Source: Persephonella sp. (lineage in GTDB: Bacteria; Aquificota; Aquificia; Aquificales; Hydrogenothermaceae). From it: a stretch of 7,819 nt of DNA. Shown here piece by piece: positions 1-7,009 of the stretch; the stretch's first letter is position 1; each line of letters opens with the position of its first letter. The stretch lies in NCBI GenBank assembly GCA_027081375.1, contig JALWKR010000021.1, positions 1-7,819 of the forward strand. The letters are read 5' to 3'. The translations under genes were made by a program, and so were the position numbers. The notes beneath the pieces were generated by a model. It made no database searches and was not told the origin of the DNA. It saw nothing but the letters and a program-made list of their open reading frames with translations.

Positions 1-34
1 CCAAAGGATGATTTAACTCTTTAATATTCTCCAT
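1..34 (-). CDS. Start of a divergent gene, possibly uracil phosphoribosyltransferase (partial)
   Basis: Only the first 11 codons are in the window, reading MENIKELNHPL before the left edge. The start is supported by a good Shine-Dalgarno sequence, AAGGAG on the minus strand at 45-40, five bases before the ATG. The short stretch resembles the N-terminus of uracil phosphoribosyltransferase (Upp), where a beta strand leads into a conserved HPL motif followed by basic residues. Upp converts uracil and PRPP to UMP. With so few residues this identity is a guess. That a gene starts here is more secure than which gene it is. It would be divergent from mazG, another nucleotide-metabolism gene. Confidence 0.5.
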   Translation of the reverse strand, partial: MENIKELNHPL

Positions 35-136
35 TTTCACTCCTTTTTTATCCTGTTTTGTTTATTCTAACATCAATATCATAGAAAAAAATCTTTGTTT
101 TGCCTATTTTTTCTAAAAAATATTTGGAGGTAAAGA
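35..136. promoter_or_regulatory. Divergent intergenic region, probable promoters for both flanking genes
   Basis: This 102-base, very AT-rich spacer separates two gene starts pointing away from each other, so it should hold at least one promoter per direction. Candidate sigma-70-like -10 elements are TATCAT at 77-82 on the plus strand and TAGAAT on the minus strand at 69-64. TTGTTT at 58-63 with ATAGAA 17 bases later is another plus-strand option. None of these pairs with a strong -35, and in sequence this AT-rich such matches arise by chance. No operator-like palindrome stands out. The Shine-Dalgarno for mazG (GGAGG, 126-130) lies at its right end. Confidence 0.35.
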
Positions 137-916
137 ATGGAAGATTGTAGAGAGGAAGGGAAAAAGTTTCAGGAACTTGTAGATATAATGGCAAGATTGA
201 GAAAAGAGTGTCCATGGGATAGGGAGCAAACAAATCAATCTATAAAAAACAATCTTATTGAAGAAGCATATGAACTTCTTGAAGCTATAGAAGAAAATAA
301 TGATGAAGCGATGATTGAAGAGCTTGGAGATTTGCTGCTGCAGGTGGTATTCCATTCTCAAATAAAAAAAGATGAAGGGAAATTCGATATTAATGATGTT
401 TTAGATAACTTAATAAAAAAACTTATAAGAAGACATCCTCATGTTTTTGGAGGAGAAGATTATGAAAAACTAGAAGGGAAAGATCATCTGGATAAATGGG
501 AAAAGATAAAACAAAAGGAGAAAAAAAGAGAATCTATTTTAGAAGGAATTCCTAAAAGAATGCCTGCACTTCACAGAGCTGTAAAAGTTCAAAAGAGAAT
601 GGCAAAAGTTGGTTTTGACTGGCAAAATCCTGAAGAGGTTTGGGATAAAGTGATGGAGGAAATACAAGAGTTAAAAGAAGCCAAATCCCCTGAAGAAATA
701 AAACATGAACTTGGAGATGTTCTTATAGCTATAACAAATCTTGCAAGGGCTTATGGAGTTGACCCTGAGGAAGCACTCCACCAATCAATAGATAGAAGTA
801 TTAAAAGATTCCAGTATATTGAACAGAAAGCTAAGGAAGAAAATAAGGATTTAAAGGAGATGTCCCTTGAACATATGGACAAGCTTTGGGAAGAAGCCAA
901 AAGCAAAGGATTATAA
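137..916 (+). CDS. mazG: MazG nucleoside triphosphate pyrophosphohydrolase
   Basis: MazG hydrolyses (d)NTPs to the monophosphate and pyrophosphate in the cytoplasm, cleaning aberrant nucleotides or tuning pools. The 259-residue protein has the usual two tandem MazG domains. The N-terminal domain starts after the ECPWD signature (residues 24-28), with metal-binding acidic residues in EEAYE (42-46) and EELGD (61-65). The C-terminal, normally catalytic, domain carries VGFDW (158-162), MEEIQE (173-178) and ELGD (191-194). Both acidic sets are intact, and length matches two-domain family members. The ATG has a strong GGAGG Shine-Dalgarno six bases upstream. It is the first gene of a four-gene plus-strand cluster, and its last 50 bases overlap the start of the next gene. 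Confidence 0.96.
   Translation: MEDCREEGKKFQELVDIMARLRKECPWDREQTNQSIKNNLIEEAYELLEAIEENNDEAMIEELGDLLLQVVFHSQIKKDEGKFDINDVLDNLIKKLIRRHPHVFGGEDYEKLEGKDHLDKWEKIKQKEKKRESILEGIPKRMPALHRAVKVQKRMAKVGFDWQNPEEVWDKVMEEIQELKEAKSPEEIKHELGDVLIAITNLARAYGVDPEEALHQSIDRSIKRFQYIEQKAKEENKDLKEMSLEHMDKLWEEAKSKGL
853..859 (+). promoter_or_regulatory. Ribosome binding site inside mazG that fixes the TTG start of the MBL gene
   Basis: AAAGGAG lies within the mazG coding sequence, seven bases upstream of the TTG at 867. It overlaps the in-frame TAA (852-854) that closes the MBL reading frame upstream. Together these make TTG 867 the only reasonable conventional start. Confidence 0.7.
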
Positions 917-1748
917 GCTGCATAAAAACTTTATCCTTGATGAGCATAGCTTTATATATCGGGAAGTAAATTTTGCAATAAAACATGGCTATGATTTCAT
1001 TGCAAACCTTGGGCACTCTACTTTTTTAGTTTCTTATCAAGGTATAAAATTTTTAACTGACCCTTTTTTAAGCCCTCACATTTTTGGAATTAGAAGACAA
1101 AAACCTGCTTTAAGACCTGATCTGGTTCCAGAGGTTGATTACATATTTATATCTCACGCTCATTATGATCATTTAGATATGAGAACTTTAAGGAGATTGA
1201 AAAGAAATGCTGTACTAATAATTCCTGAGAACACAAAACCAGTTATAGGAAACACATACTTTAAAAAGATTTTGGAATTGAAAAGATATGAAACGTATTT
1301 AGACAACAGTATTGAAGTTACAGCTCTGCCTGTTAAACACAATAAAGGAAGGTCTATTCTTTTCCCTAATACTGACACAGTTAGTTTCTTAATTAAAGTA
1401 TTTGATAGAACCTTTTACTTTGCAGGTGATACTGCATACTTTGAAGGATTTAAAGAATATGGAGAAAAATATGATATTCACACAGCTTTCTTACCAATAG
1501 GTGGGTATGAACCAACTCTTTTTTTAAAGAATGTTCATATGAACCCATGGGAAGCAGTTCAGGCTTTTGTTGATTTAAAAGCCAAGTATGTTGTCCCTAT
1601 TCATTATGGAACATTTCACACTATACCTAAGTTTGTAAAAGTGGAAGCCCCACTTCAACATTTTAAGGAAGAAATTAAAAGGAAAGGTTTGGAAGATAAA
1701 GCTATAATTGTGGAGCCAAATTCTATAGATATATGCGTTAATTTTTGA
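867..1748 (+). CDS. Metallo-beta-lactamase-fold hydrolase (UlaG/NAPE-PLD/RomA-like)
   Basis: This is a 293-residue metal-dependent hydrolase of the MBL fold. After an N-terminal extension, the fold begins near residue 43 (FIANLGHSTF), with TDPF at 64-67 and the metal motif HAHYDH at 97-102. Further likely ligands are His158 (PVKHNKGR), Asp188 (AGDTAY) and His246 (PIHYGTFH). The segment before the HxHxDH motif (RRQKPALRPDLVPEVD) resembles NAPE-PLD and RomA-type proteins. Substrate is unknown; phosphodiester or phospholipid hydrolysis is possible. No signal peptide is seen. The start is TTG. The frame is closed by TAA at 852-854, AAAGGAG (853-859) sits seven bases before the TTG, and no other ATG, GTG or TTG occurs before the fold. 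The first 50 bases lie within mazG, suggesting translational coupling. Confidence 0.88.
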   Translation: MNIWTSFGKKPKAKDYKLHKNFILDEHSFIYREVNFAIKHGYDFIANLGHSTFLVSYQGIKFLTDPFLSPHIFGIRRQKPALRPDLVPEVDYIFISHAHYDHLDMRTLRRLKRNAVLIIPENTKPVIGNTYFKKILELKRYETYLDNSIEVTALPVKHNKGRSILFPNTDTVSFLIKVFDRTFYFAGDTAYFEGFKEYGEKYDIHTAFLPIGGYEPTLFLKNVHMNPWEAVQAFVDLKAKYVVPIHYGTFHTIPKFVKVEAPLQHFKEEIKRKGLEDKAIIVEPNSIDICVNF

Positions 1749-1804
1749 ACTTAAGTAGAATATACGAAATAAAAACTAATTAAAAATTTTAAAGAGGGCT
1801 TTTT
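1749..1804 (+). promoter_or_regulatory. Spacer before murC with ribosome binding site and a weak promoter candidate
   Basis: This 56-base AT-rich gap is the widest within the plus-strand cluster. It ends with a Shine-Dalgarno, AGAGGG at 1793-1798, six bases before the murC ATG. A weak sigma-70-like pair is present: TTGAAC at 1745-1750 (overlapping the MBL stop) and AATAAA at 1768-1773, 17 bases apart, each four of six to consensus. An 8-base palindrome, ACTTAAGT, lies at 1749-1756. The promoter call is speculative; the ribosome binding site is clear. Confidence 0.35.
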
Positions 1805-3178
1805 ATGTTTAGAGGAAAGATTAAACATATCCATTTTATTGGCATTGGCGGTTCAGGAATGAACGGTATTGCTCAGGTTCTTTTAAATCAAGGTTTTTTC
1901 ATAACAGGCTCAGATTTAAAGGAAAGCCAAACTGTAGAAAACTTAAGAAACATGGGAGCCAAAATATATATAGGTCACAGACCTGAAAATGTTGAAGGAG
2001 CAGATGTTGTAGTGTACTCCTCTGCTGTAAAAGAAGATAATGTAGAGCTTTTACGTGCTAAAGAGTTAGGAATTCCTACAATTCCTAGAGGGGAAATGCT
2101 TGCTGAGTTAATGAGGTTTAAATATGGAATAGCTATATCAGGAAGTCATGGGAAAACAACAACTACTTCTATGATAGGGACTATTTTAGGTAAAACAGGA
2201 CTTGATCCCACTGTGGTTATTGGAGGAAAACTGGAGGCTTATGGAAGCAATGCTAGATTAGGTCAGGGAGATTTTTTAGTTACTGAAGCAGATGAGAGTG
2301 ATGGCTCTTTTTTAAAACTTACTCCAACAATTGTAACTATTAATAATATAGACGTTGAGCATCTTGGATTTTATAAAGATTTAGAAGACATAAAAAGAGC
2401 ATTTATAGAATTTGCAAACAAAGTTCCTTTTTATGGAGCAGTAGCTGTTAATATTGATGATCCTAACACAAGTTCTATAATTCCTTTTATAGAAAAAAAA
2501 GTTATTAAATTTGGGCTTTCTAAAGAAGCTGACATAAGAGGCTATGATTTAAAACTTATAGATGGAAGATATAAGTTTAAAGTAAATGATCTTGGAGAAA
2601 TACACCTTTCTATACCTGGAAAGCACAGCGTTTACAATGCATTAGCTGCAATATCCGTAGCTTTAGAGTTAGAAGTCCCTTTCTGTGTAATAAAAGAATC
2701 TCTTGAGAATTTTAAAAATGCCAACAGAAGATTTGAGATAAAGTATGATAACGGAATTATTGTGATTGATGATTATGCTCACCATCCAACTGAAATAAAA
2801 GCAACATTATCAGCAGCAAGGGAGATGTTCCCAGACAGAAGAATAATCACTGTTTTTCAACCTCACAGGTATTCAAGGGTATCATCTTTATTTGAAGAAT
2901 TTTCAAAATCTTTTGATATTCCAGATATAACATTTATAACAGAAATATATTCTGCTGGGGAAAAGCCAATTAAAGGGATTACAGGGGAAAAGCTTGCCAA
3001 AATCACAAAAGAAGAAAATAAAAAAGATGTTTTCTACTGCAAAGATATAGAAGAATGTTTTAAAGCTGTTAAAAGTATAATAAAAGATAAAGATGTGATA
3101 CTTGTTTTAGGAGCAGGAAACATTACCCAGCTATCAAATAAACTCTCTGATTATTTAAAAAACAAAATAACAGTTTAA
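1805..3178 (+). CDS. murC: UDP-N-acetylmuramate--L-alanine ligase MurC
   Basis: MurC is the cytoplasmic ATP-dependent ligase that adds L-alanine to UDP-MurNAc, the first amino acid of the peptidoglycan stem peptide. The 457-residue length is normal. The Rossmann-like N-terminal domain has GIGGSGM at 13-19. The central ATPase domain has the P-loop GSHGKTTT at 113-120, EADESDGSF at 161-169 and NNIDVEHL at 180-187. The C-terminal domain has DDYAHHPTEI at 322-331, FQPHRYSR at 351-358 and a final LGAGNI at 435-440. All Mur ligase signatures are intact, and the HHPTEI and SHGKTTT forms are typical of MurC rather than MurD, E or F. No murB, murG or ddl follows, so it lies outside a classical dcw cluster. 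pncB follows after nine bases. Confidence 0.97.
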   Translation: MFRGKIKHIHFIGIGGSGMNGIAQVLLNQGFFITGSDLKESQTVENLRNMGAKIYIGHRPENVEGADVVVYSSAVKEDNVELLRAKELGIPTIPRGEMLAELMRFKYGIAISGSHGKTTTTSMIGTILGKTGLDPTVVIGGKLEAYGSNARLGQGDFLVTEADESDGSFLKLTPTIVTINNIDVEHLGFYKDLEDIKRAFIEFANKVPFYGAVAVNIDDPNTSSIIPFIEKKVIKFGLSKEADIRGYDLKLIDGRYKFKVNDLGEIHLSIPGKHSVYNALAAISVALELEVPFCVIKESLENFKNANRRFEIKYDNGIIVIDDYAHHPTEIKATLSAAREMFPDRRIITVFQPHRYSRVSSLFEEFSKSFDIPDITFITEIYSAGEKPIKGITGEKLAKITKEENKKDVFYCKDIEECFKAVKSIIKDKDVILVLGAGNITQLSNKLSDYLKNKITV

Positions 3179-3187
3179 GAGGTAAAG

Positions 3188-4540
3188 ATGGTTTTTGGAT
3201 TTGTAAATAAAGATAATATGTCCCTATTAACAGATTTATATGAACTAACCATGGCTCAGGTATATTTTAAAGAAGGCTTAAATAAAACAGCTATATTTGA
3301 TTTTTATACAAGACCTGTAGAAAAACGTTCTTTTTTAATAAATGCAGGATTAGAGCAACTTTTATACTACCTTGAAAATATTCACTTTACAGATGAAGAT
3401 TTAGCGTATCTAAAATCAACAGGTTTATTTGAAGAAGATTTTTTAAAGTATCTAAAAGATTTTCGCTTCACAGGAAATATATATGCAATGGATGAAGGAG
3501 AAGTTATATTTCCTAATGAACCTATAGTTCAGGTTGAAGCTCCTCTGATAGAAGCTCAGATAATAGAAACATTTCTTATTAATACTCTTCAACACCCAAT
3601 ACTAGTAGCTACAAAAGCTATGAGATGTTTTTTAGCTGCAAGGGGAACTGCTTTAGTTGATTTTGGACTTAGAAGGGCACATGGAACAGATGCAGGGATG
3701 AAAGCAGCTAGATCCTCTTTTATAGGTGGATTTGCAGGAACGTCAAACGTTTTAGCAGGAAAGATTTACGGTATCCCTATCGTAGGAACAATGGCACATT
3801 CTTTTATACTAGCTTATAAAGATGAAAAAAAAGCATTTGAAGCTTTTGCAAGACAATATCCTGAAAATACAATTTTCCTAGTAGATACTTTTAACACAAT
3901 AGAAGGAGTTAAAAAAGCGATAGAGGTAGTTAAAAAACTTGGACTAAAAAGCTTTAGAGGAATAAGAATTGATAGTGGAGATTTACTGGAGCTTACAAAA
4001 GAAGCTAGAAAAATTCTAGATGAAAATGGATTTAAAGATACAAAAATAATTGTTAGTGGTGGAATAAATGAATACAAGATAAAAGAACTTCTAGATAGTG
4101 GAGCTCCTATTGATGGATGGGGAGTTGGAACAGAACTGGTTGTTTCTGCTGATGTTCCTTATCTAGACTGTGCGTATAAGCTTGTAGAGTACGATAAAGA
4201 ACCTGTTATGAAATTTAGTAAAGGAAAAGTAACTCTGCCTTTTAAAAAGCAGGTATACAGGTTTTTTAAAAATGGAGTATTTGAAAAAGATATTATCTGT
4301 AAGTATGATGAAAAGGTTAAAGGTGAGAAACCATTACTTAAAAAATATATGGAAAATGGAAAAACCATTGAAAACTTACCTTCTTTAAAAGAGATTCAAG
4401 AAAAAGCTATAGAAAATGTAAAAAATCTGCCAGAGGAATTTAAAGATATAACAAAAACAGTTCACTATATACCTGAAGTAAGTGAGGTTATTCAAAAAAC
4501 TATCGAGGAATTGAAGAAAGAATATTTAAAATCAAGTTAG
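3188..4540 (+). CDS. pncB: Nicotinate phosphoribosyltransferase
   Basis: This enzyme makes nicotinate mononucleotide from nicotinate and PRPP, the entry step of Preiss-Handler NAD salvage in the cytoplasm. Residues 10-21 (NMSLLTDLYELT) are the family's N-terminal signature. FGLRRAHGTDAG (159-170) and GTMAHSF (200-206) follow; His204 is the likely phosphorylated histidine. RIDSGDLL (260-267), IIVSGGINE (287-295) and WGVGTELVVSAD (311-322) form the phosphate-binding barrel strands. The 450-residue length fits the family. The ATG at 3188 has AAGAGGT at 3177-3183, which overlaps the murC stop. A second ATG at 3218 sits at the conserved SLLTDLYELT but has a poorer site. The last 41 bases overlap the convergent mpgP. 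Confidence 0.95.
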   Translation: MVFGFVNKDNMSLLTDLYELTMAQVYFKEGLNKTAIFDFYTRPVEKRSFLINAGLEQLLYYLENIHFTDEDLAYLKSTGLFEEDFLKYLKDFRFTGNIYAMDEGEVIFPNEPIVQVEAPLIEAQIIETFLINTLQHPILVATKAMRCFLAARGTALVDFGLRRAHGTDAGMKAARSSFIGGFAGTSNVLAGKIYGIPIVGTMAHSFILAYKDEKKAFEAFARQYPENTIFLVDTFNTIEGVKKAIEVVKKLGLKSFRGIRIDSGDLLELTKEARKILDENGFKDTKIIVSGGINEYKIKELLDSGAPIDGWGVGTELVVSADVPYLDCAYKLVEYDKEPVMKFSKGKVTLPFKKQVYRFFKNGVFEKDIICKYDEKVKGEKPLLKKYMENGKTIENLPSLKEIQEKAIENVKNLPEEFKDITKTVHYIPEVSEVIQKTIEELKKEYLKSS

Positions 4541-5351
4541 TATGCAAACCTAAAACAACTTGATTCCAGCCTTTGCTTCCAGGATACTTTGATTTAATAA
4601 GATTTGGAAGCTCTATATTCTCATAAGAACCATCAGGTTTCATAATAAGAGTAGGTATATCAACTTCCTTCAGCATTGGTAAATCATTTTTACTGTCTCC
4701 TATACCTACTGTTTTTGCTTCTTTCCATGAGTTACTTTTAAAAATATCTGTTGTGATCTTTACAGCTTTTCCTTTATCCTGACCTTCTCCTATTAGATGG
4801 TAAAATCTTCCTCCTTTGGTTATTTTTAACCCATATTTTTTTGCTTCATCTTCTAACTTTTTTATTAAAGATACATCTTCTATAACAAAAGGCTCTGTAA
4901 ACTCTCTTTTTTTTGCAAGTTTTGCTTTTTTTATAGGTAATCCTGTTAGTTTTGAAACCTCTTCATCAGTCATATCTCCAAATCCCTTTATTGGAAACTT
5001 CTTTTTTGCTTTTTCAAAAAAATCTCTTACATATGAGTAATCTTTTCCTAGTTTTATCACAATGTAGCTATCTCTTTCTTCCCCATTTATAGAAAAATTT
5101 CTATAACCTTTTGGAAAAAATATAGCTGCTCCATTTTCAACGATAAAAGGTTCTTGGAGGTTAAGCTCCCTTAAAAGTTCTTCCACTTCTACTCTTGTTT
5201 TACTTGTTGTTACTATAAAAGGTATTTTTTTCTCTTTTATTATATTAAGTGCTGGAATAGCATCTTTGTAAGAGTAATCTTCGTGGTTCAACAGAGAACC
5301 GTCTAAATCTGTAAAAATGATAAGCTTTTTATTTAACAGGTACCCAGCCAT
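4500..5351 (-). CDS. mpgP: Mannosyl-3-phosphoglycerate phosphatase family (possibly glucosyl-3-phosphoglycerate phosphatase)
   Basis: This HAD-superfamily phosphatase (Cof/type IIB cap) removes phosphate from mannosyl-3-phosphoglycerate, giving the compatible solute mannosylglycerate. Close relatives act on glucosyl-3-phosphoglycerate, and Persephonella marina makes glucosylglycerate by a GpgS/GpgP pair, so gpgP is a real alternative. Motif I is DLDGSL at 15-20 (Asp15 nucleophile, Asp17 acid/base). Motif II is TTSKT at 48-52, followed by the family's PFIVENGAAIF (68-78). DKGKA at 192-196 supplies the conserved lysine, and motif IV is GIGDSKNDLPML (216-227). Homology seems to end near residue 269 (GWNQVVLGL). 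The last 14 residues lie almost wholly antisense to pncB. The partner synthase (mpgS or gpgS) is not in the window. It overlaps the upstream lipoprotein gene by 23 bases. Confidence 0.88.
   Translation of the reverse strand: MAGYLLNKKLIIFTDLDGSLLNHEDYSYKDAIPALNIIKEKKIPFIVTTSKTRVEVEELLRELNLQEPFIVENGAAIFFPKGYRNFSINGEERDSYIVIKLGKDYSYVRDFFEKAKKKFPIKGFGDMTDEEVSKLTGLPIKKAKLAKKREFTEPFVIEDVSLIKKLEDEAKKYGLKITKGGRFYHLIGEGQDKGKAVKITTDIFKSNSWKEAKTVGIGDSKNDLPMLKEVDIPTLIMKPDGSYENIELPNLIKSKYPGSKGWNQVVLGLHTNLILNILSSIPR
4530..4565. terminator. Inverted repeat at the pncB/mpgP convergent junction (possible weak terminator)
   Basis: Perfect 9-base arms, AATCAAGTT at 4530-4538 and AACTTGATT at 4557-4565, flank an 18-base loop. 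The left arm runs into the pncB stop codon (TAG 4538-4540), and the structure lies within the end of mpgP. It is the only hairpin I noticed where the two clusters collide. Only two of nine pairs are G-C and no clear T-tract follows on either strand, so it is a poor intrinsic terminator, especially for a thermophile. It could be chance. Confidence 0.25.
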
Positions 5352-5715
5352 CTTTTCCTTTAATAAAAGTGATATTATCTCTTATCCTACAGGTATCTGA
5401 GCTTTCTAAAATATCAGGACACTGAATTGATACTAAAAGGAGAGTGGTTGTGTAAGTTATAGTTTCTAGAGGATTTTTTTTCTTTGAAATTTTTCTTAGT
5501 TTGTCGATATCTAAAATAAGGTCAAACTCATATTCAATTACATACTTTCCATCTTTTGTTTTATAGTCGTCTATTCTTCTAAAGTTTTCTATTTTGCCTA
5601 TTTTTGAGTATCTACTCTTTATAGCATTAAGTATATCTTTATTTGATGGTTTCTCCTCACAACCTAATAGGAAAACAAAAAACAATAAAAATGTATAAAG
5701 GAGATACTTTTTCAT
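5329..5715 (-). CDS. Small putative lipoprotein of unknown function
   Basis: I do not recognise a family. The 128-residue protein starts with MKKY, a hydrophobic segment (residues 5-17) and a lipobox LLGC with Cys19, so it is probably a lipid-anchored envelope protein. Glu at the +2 position would, by the E. coli rule, favour outer-membrane sorting, though that rule may not hold here. The mature part is charged and reads as a small alpha+beta domain: a helix around 26-38, then strand-like stretches (KYVIEYEFDLILDI at 57-70, TITYTTTLLLVSIQC at 85-99) and an ending GWVPVK. This is loosely NTF2-like, an impression only. Cys99 and Cys109 could form a disulfide. A GGAAG site precedes the ATG. It starts 20 bases after trpB and overlaps mpgP by 23 bases. 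Confidence 0.82.
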   Translation of the reverse strand: MKKYLLYTFLLFFVFLLGCEEKPSNKDILNAIKSRYSKIGKIENFRRIDDYKTKDGKYVIEYEFDLILDIDKLRKISKKKNPLETITYTTTLLLVSIQCPDILESSDTCRIRDNITFIKGKDGWVPVK

Positions 5716-5735
5716 CTCTCTTCCTTTGTTTCATT

Positions 5736-6980
5736 TTATAGGTTGTATTTTTTATTTATATTTTCTGTTAGTTTTTCATATATATCTGGATTGGTATCTA
5801 AAAAGTTTTTAACCTGCTGAACGTCTTTGTCTCCTCTTCCTGAAAGGTTAATAACTACTATACCATTTTTTCCTATTTCTTTTGCCAATTCAACACCTTT
5901 TATAACAGCATGAGAACTTTCTAAAGCAGGTATTATACCTTCTGCTCTAGAAAGTAGCAAAAATCCTTCTAGTGCTTCTTCATCAGTTGCTGTTATATAC
6001 TCTGCTCTTCCAGTCTCTTTTAGATATGCGTGCTCAGGACCTACTCCTGGGTAGTCTAAACCTGCGGAGATAGAATGGGTATGTTCAATCTGTCCCCATT
6101 CATTTTGAAGGAAATAAGATTTCATACCGTGAAGTACACCAATTGAACCTCCGTTGATACTTGCTGCATGCTGTCCTGTTTCTATTCCATATCCTGCTGC
6201 CTCAACCCCAACTAATCTAACATTTTCATCTTCAATAAATGGATAAAACATCCCTATAGCGTTACTACCTCCTCCAACACATGCAACAACAGCATCAGGA
6301 AGTCTTCCTTCTATCTCAACAATCTGTTCTTTTGTTTCTCTTCCGATAACAGACTGAAAATCCCTAACTATCATTGGGAATGGATGAGGTCCTAAAGCTG
6401 AACCTATAACGTAGTGGGTAGTTTTTACATTAGTAACCCAATCTCTAAGAGCTTCATTAACAGCATCTTTTAATGTTCTACTTCCAGACTTTACTATTTC
6501 TACTTTTGCACCTAACAGTCTCATTCTAAATACATTTAGAGCCTGTCTTTCAGCATCTTCCTCTCCCATATAAACAACACACTCTAATCCAAAAAGAGAT
6601 GCAGCTGTTGCAGTTGATACCCCGTGCTGTCCTGCCCCTGTTTCAGCTATAATTCTTTTTTTTCCTAATTTTTTTGTAAGTAAAACCTGTCCTAATGTAT
6701 TATTTATTTTGTGAGCTCCTGTATGAAGAAGGTCTTCTCTCTTAAGATATATCTTTGCCCCGCCTACTGCTTCTGTTAACCTGTGAGCGTAGTATAAAAT
6801 AGAAGGCCTTCCTGCATACTCCTGAAGATAGTAAACAAGTTCCCTTTGGAAATCTCCATCATTTTTTATTTTTTCATACTGCTGTTCTAATTCTTCAAGA
6901 GCAGGTATTAACGTTTCAGGAAGATACTTACCACCAAATTCTCCAAAGTATCCTCTATTATCTGGAAACTGGTACGTCAT
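5736..6980 (-). CDS. trpB: Tryptophan synthase beta subunit (TrpB1 type)
   Basis: TrpB is the PLP enzyme that condenses indole with L-serine to give tryptophan, normally as an alpha2beta2 complex with TrpA. The 414-residue protein has the family N-terminus ([17 protein letters not shown], 8-24). The PLP lysine is Lys91 in HTGAHKINN, and the catalytic glutamate is Glu113 in [13 protein letters not shown] (236-240) binds the PLP phosphate, [12 protein letters not shown] (306-317) carries the conserved Asp, and Ser380 in NLSGRGDKD contacts the PLP ring. Its size and the [11 protein letters not shown] form indicate the TrpA-dependent TrpB1 class rather than the longer TrpB2. The ATG has AAGAGGT six bases upstream. 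No other trp gene is present; its neighbours are a penicillin-binding protein gene 29 bases upstream and a lipoprotein gene downstream. Confidence 0.97.
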   Translation of the reverse strand: MTYQFPDNRGYFGEFGGKYLPETLIPALEELEQQYEKIKNDGDFQRELVYYLQEYAGRPSILYYAHRLTEAVGGAKIYLKREDLLHTGAHKINNTLGQVLLTKKLGKKRIIAETGAGQHGVSTATAASLFGLECVVYMGEEDAERQALNVFRMRLLGAKVEIVKSGSRTLKDAVNEALRDWVTNVKTTHYVIGSALGPHPFPMIVRDFQSVIGRETKEQIVEIEGRLPDAVVACVGGGSNAIGMFYPFIEDENVRLVGVEAAGYGIETGQHAASINGGSIGVLHGMKSYFLQNEWGQIEHTHSISAGLDYPGVGPEHAYLKETGRAEYITATDEEALEGFLLLSRAEGIIPALESSHAVIKGVELAKEIGKNGIVVINLSGRGDKDVQQVKNFLDTNPDIYEKLTENINKKYNL

Positions 6981-7009
6981 ATTCTTACCTCTTATATGTT
7001 GTTAAATAA

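Noticed and set aside
48..361. Two minus-strand open frames (48-233 and 113-361) over the divergent spacer and mazG start
   Set aside because: They are antisense to the conserved mazG N-terminus, are rich in Phe and Leu from reverse-reading A-rich codons, and match no recognisable family.
831..1378. Minus-strand open frames (831-1016 and 1169-1378) within mazG and the MBL gene
   Set aside because: They are shadows of well-conserved plus-strand genes, with no ribosome binding context or motif.
1749..1756. ACTTAAGT palindrome as an operator
   Set aside because: An isolated 8-base AT-rich palindrome is expected by chance in this composition, and there is no second copy nearby.
3814..4368. Minus-strand open frames (3814-4077 and 4159-4368) inside pncB
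   Set aside because: They are antisense to the catalytic barrel of pncB, and their Ser/Phe/Leu-rich composition is typical of shadow translation.
4816..5040. Plus-strand open frame inside mpgP
   Set aside because: It is antisense to mpgP, Phe/Ser-rich and without homology.
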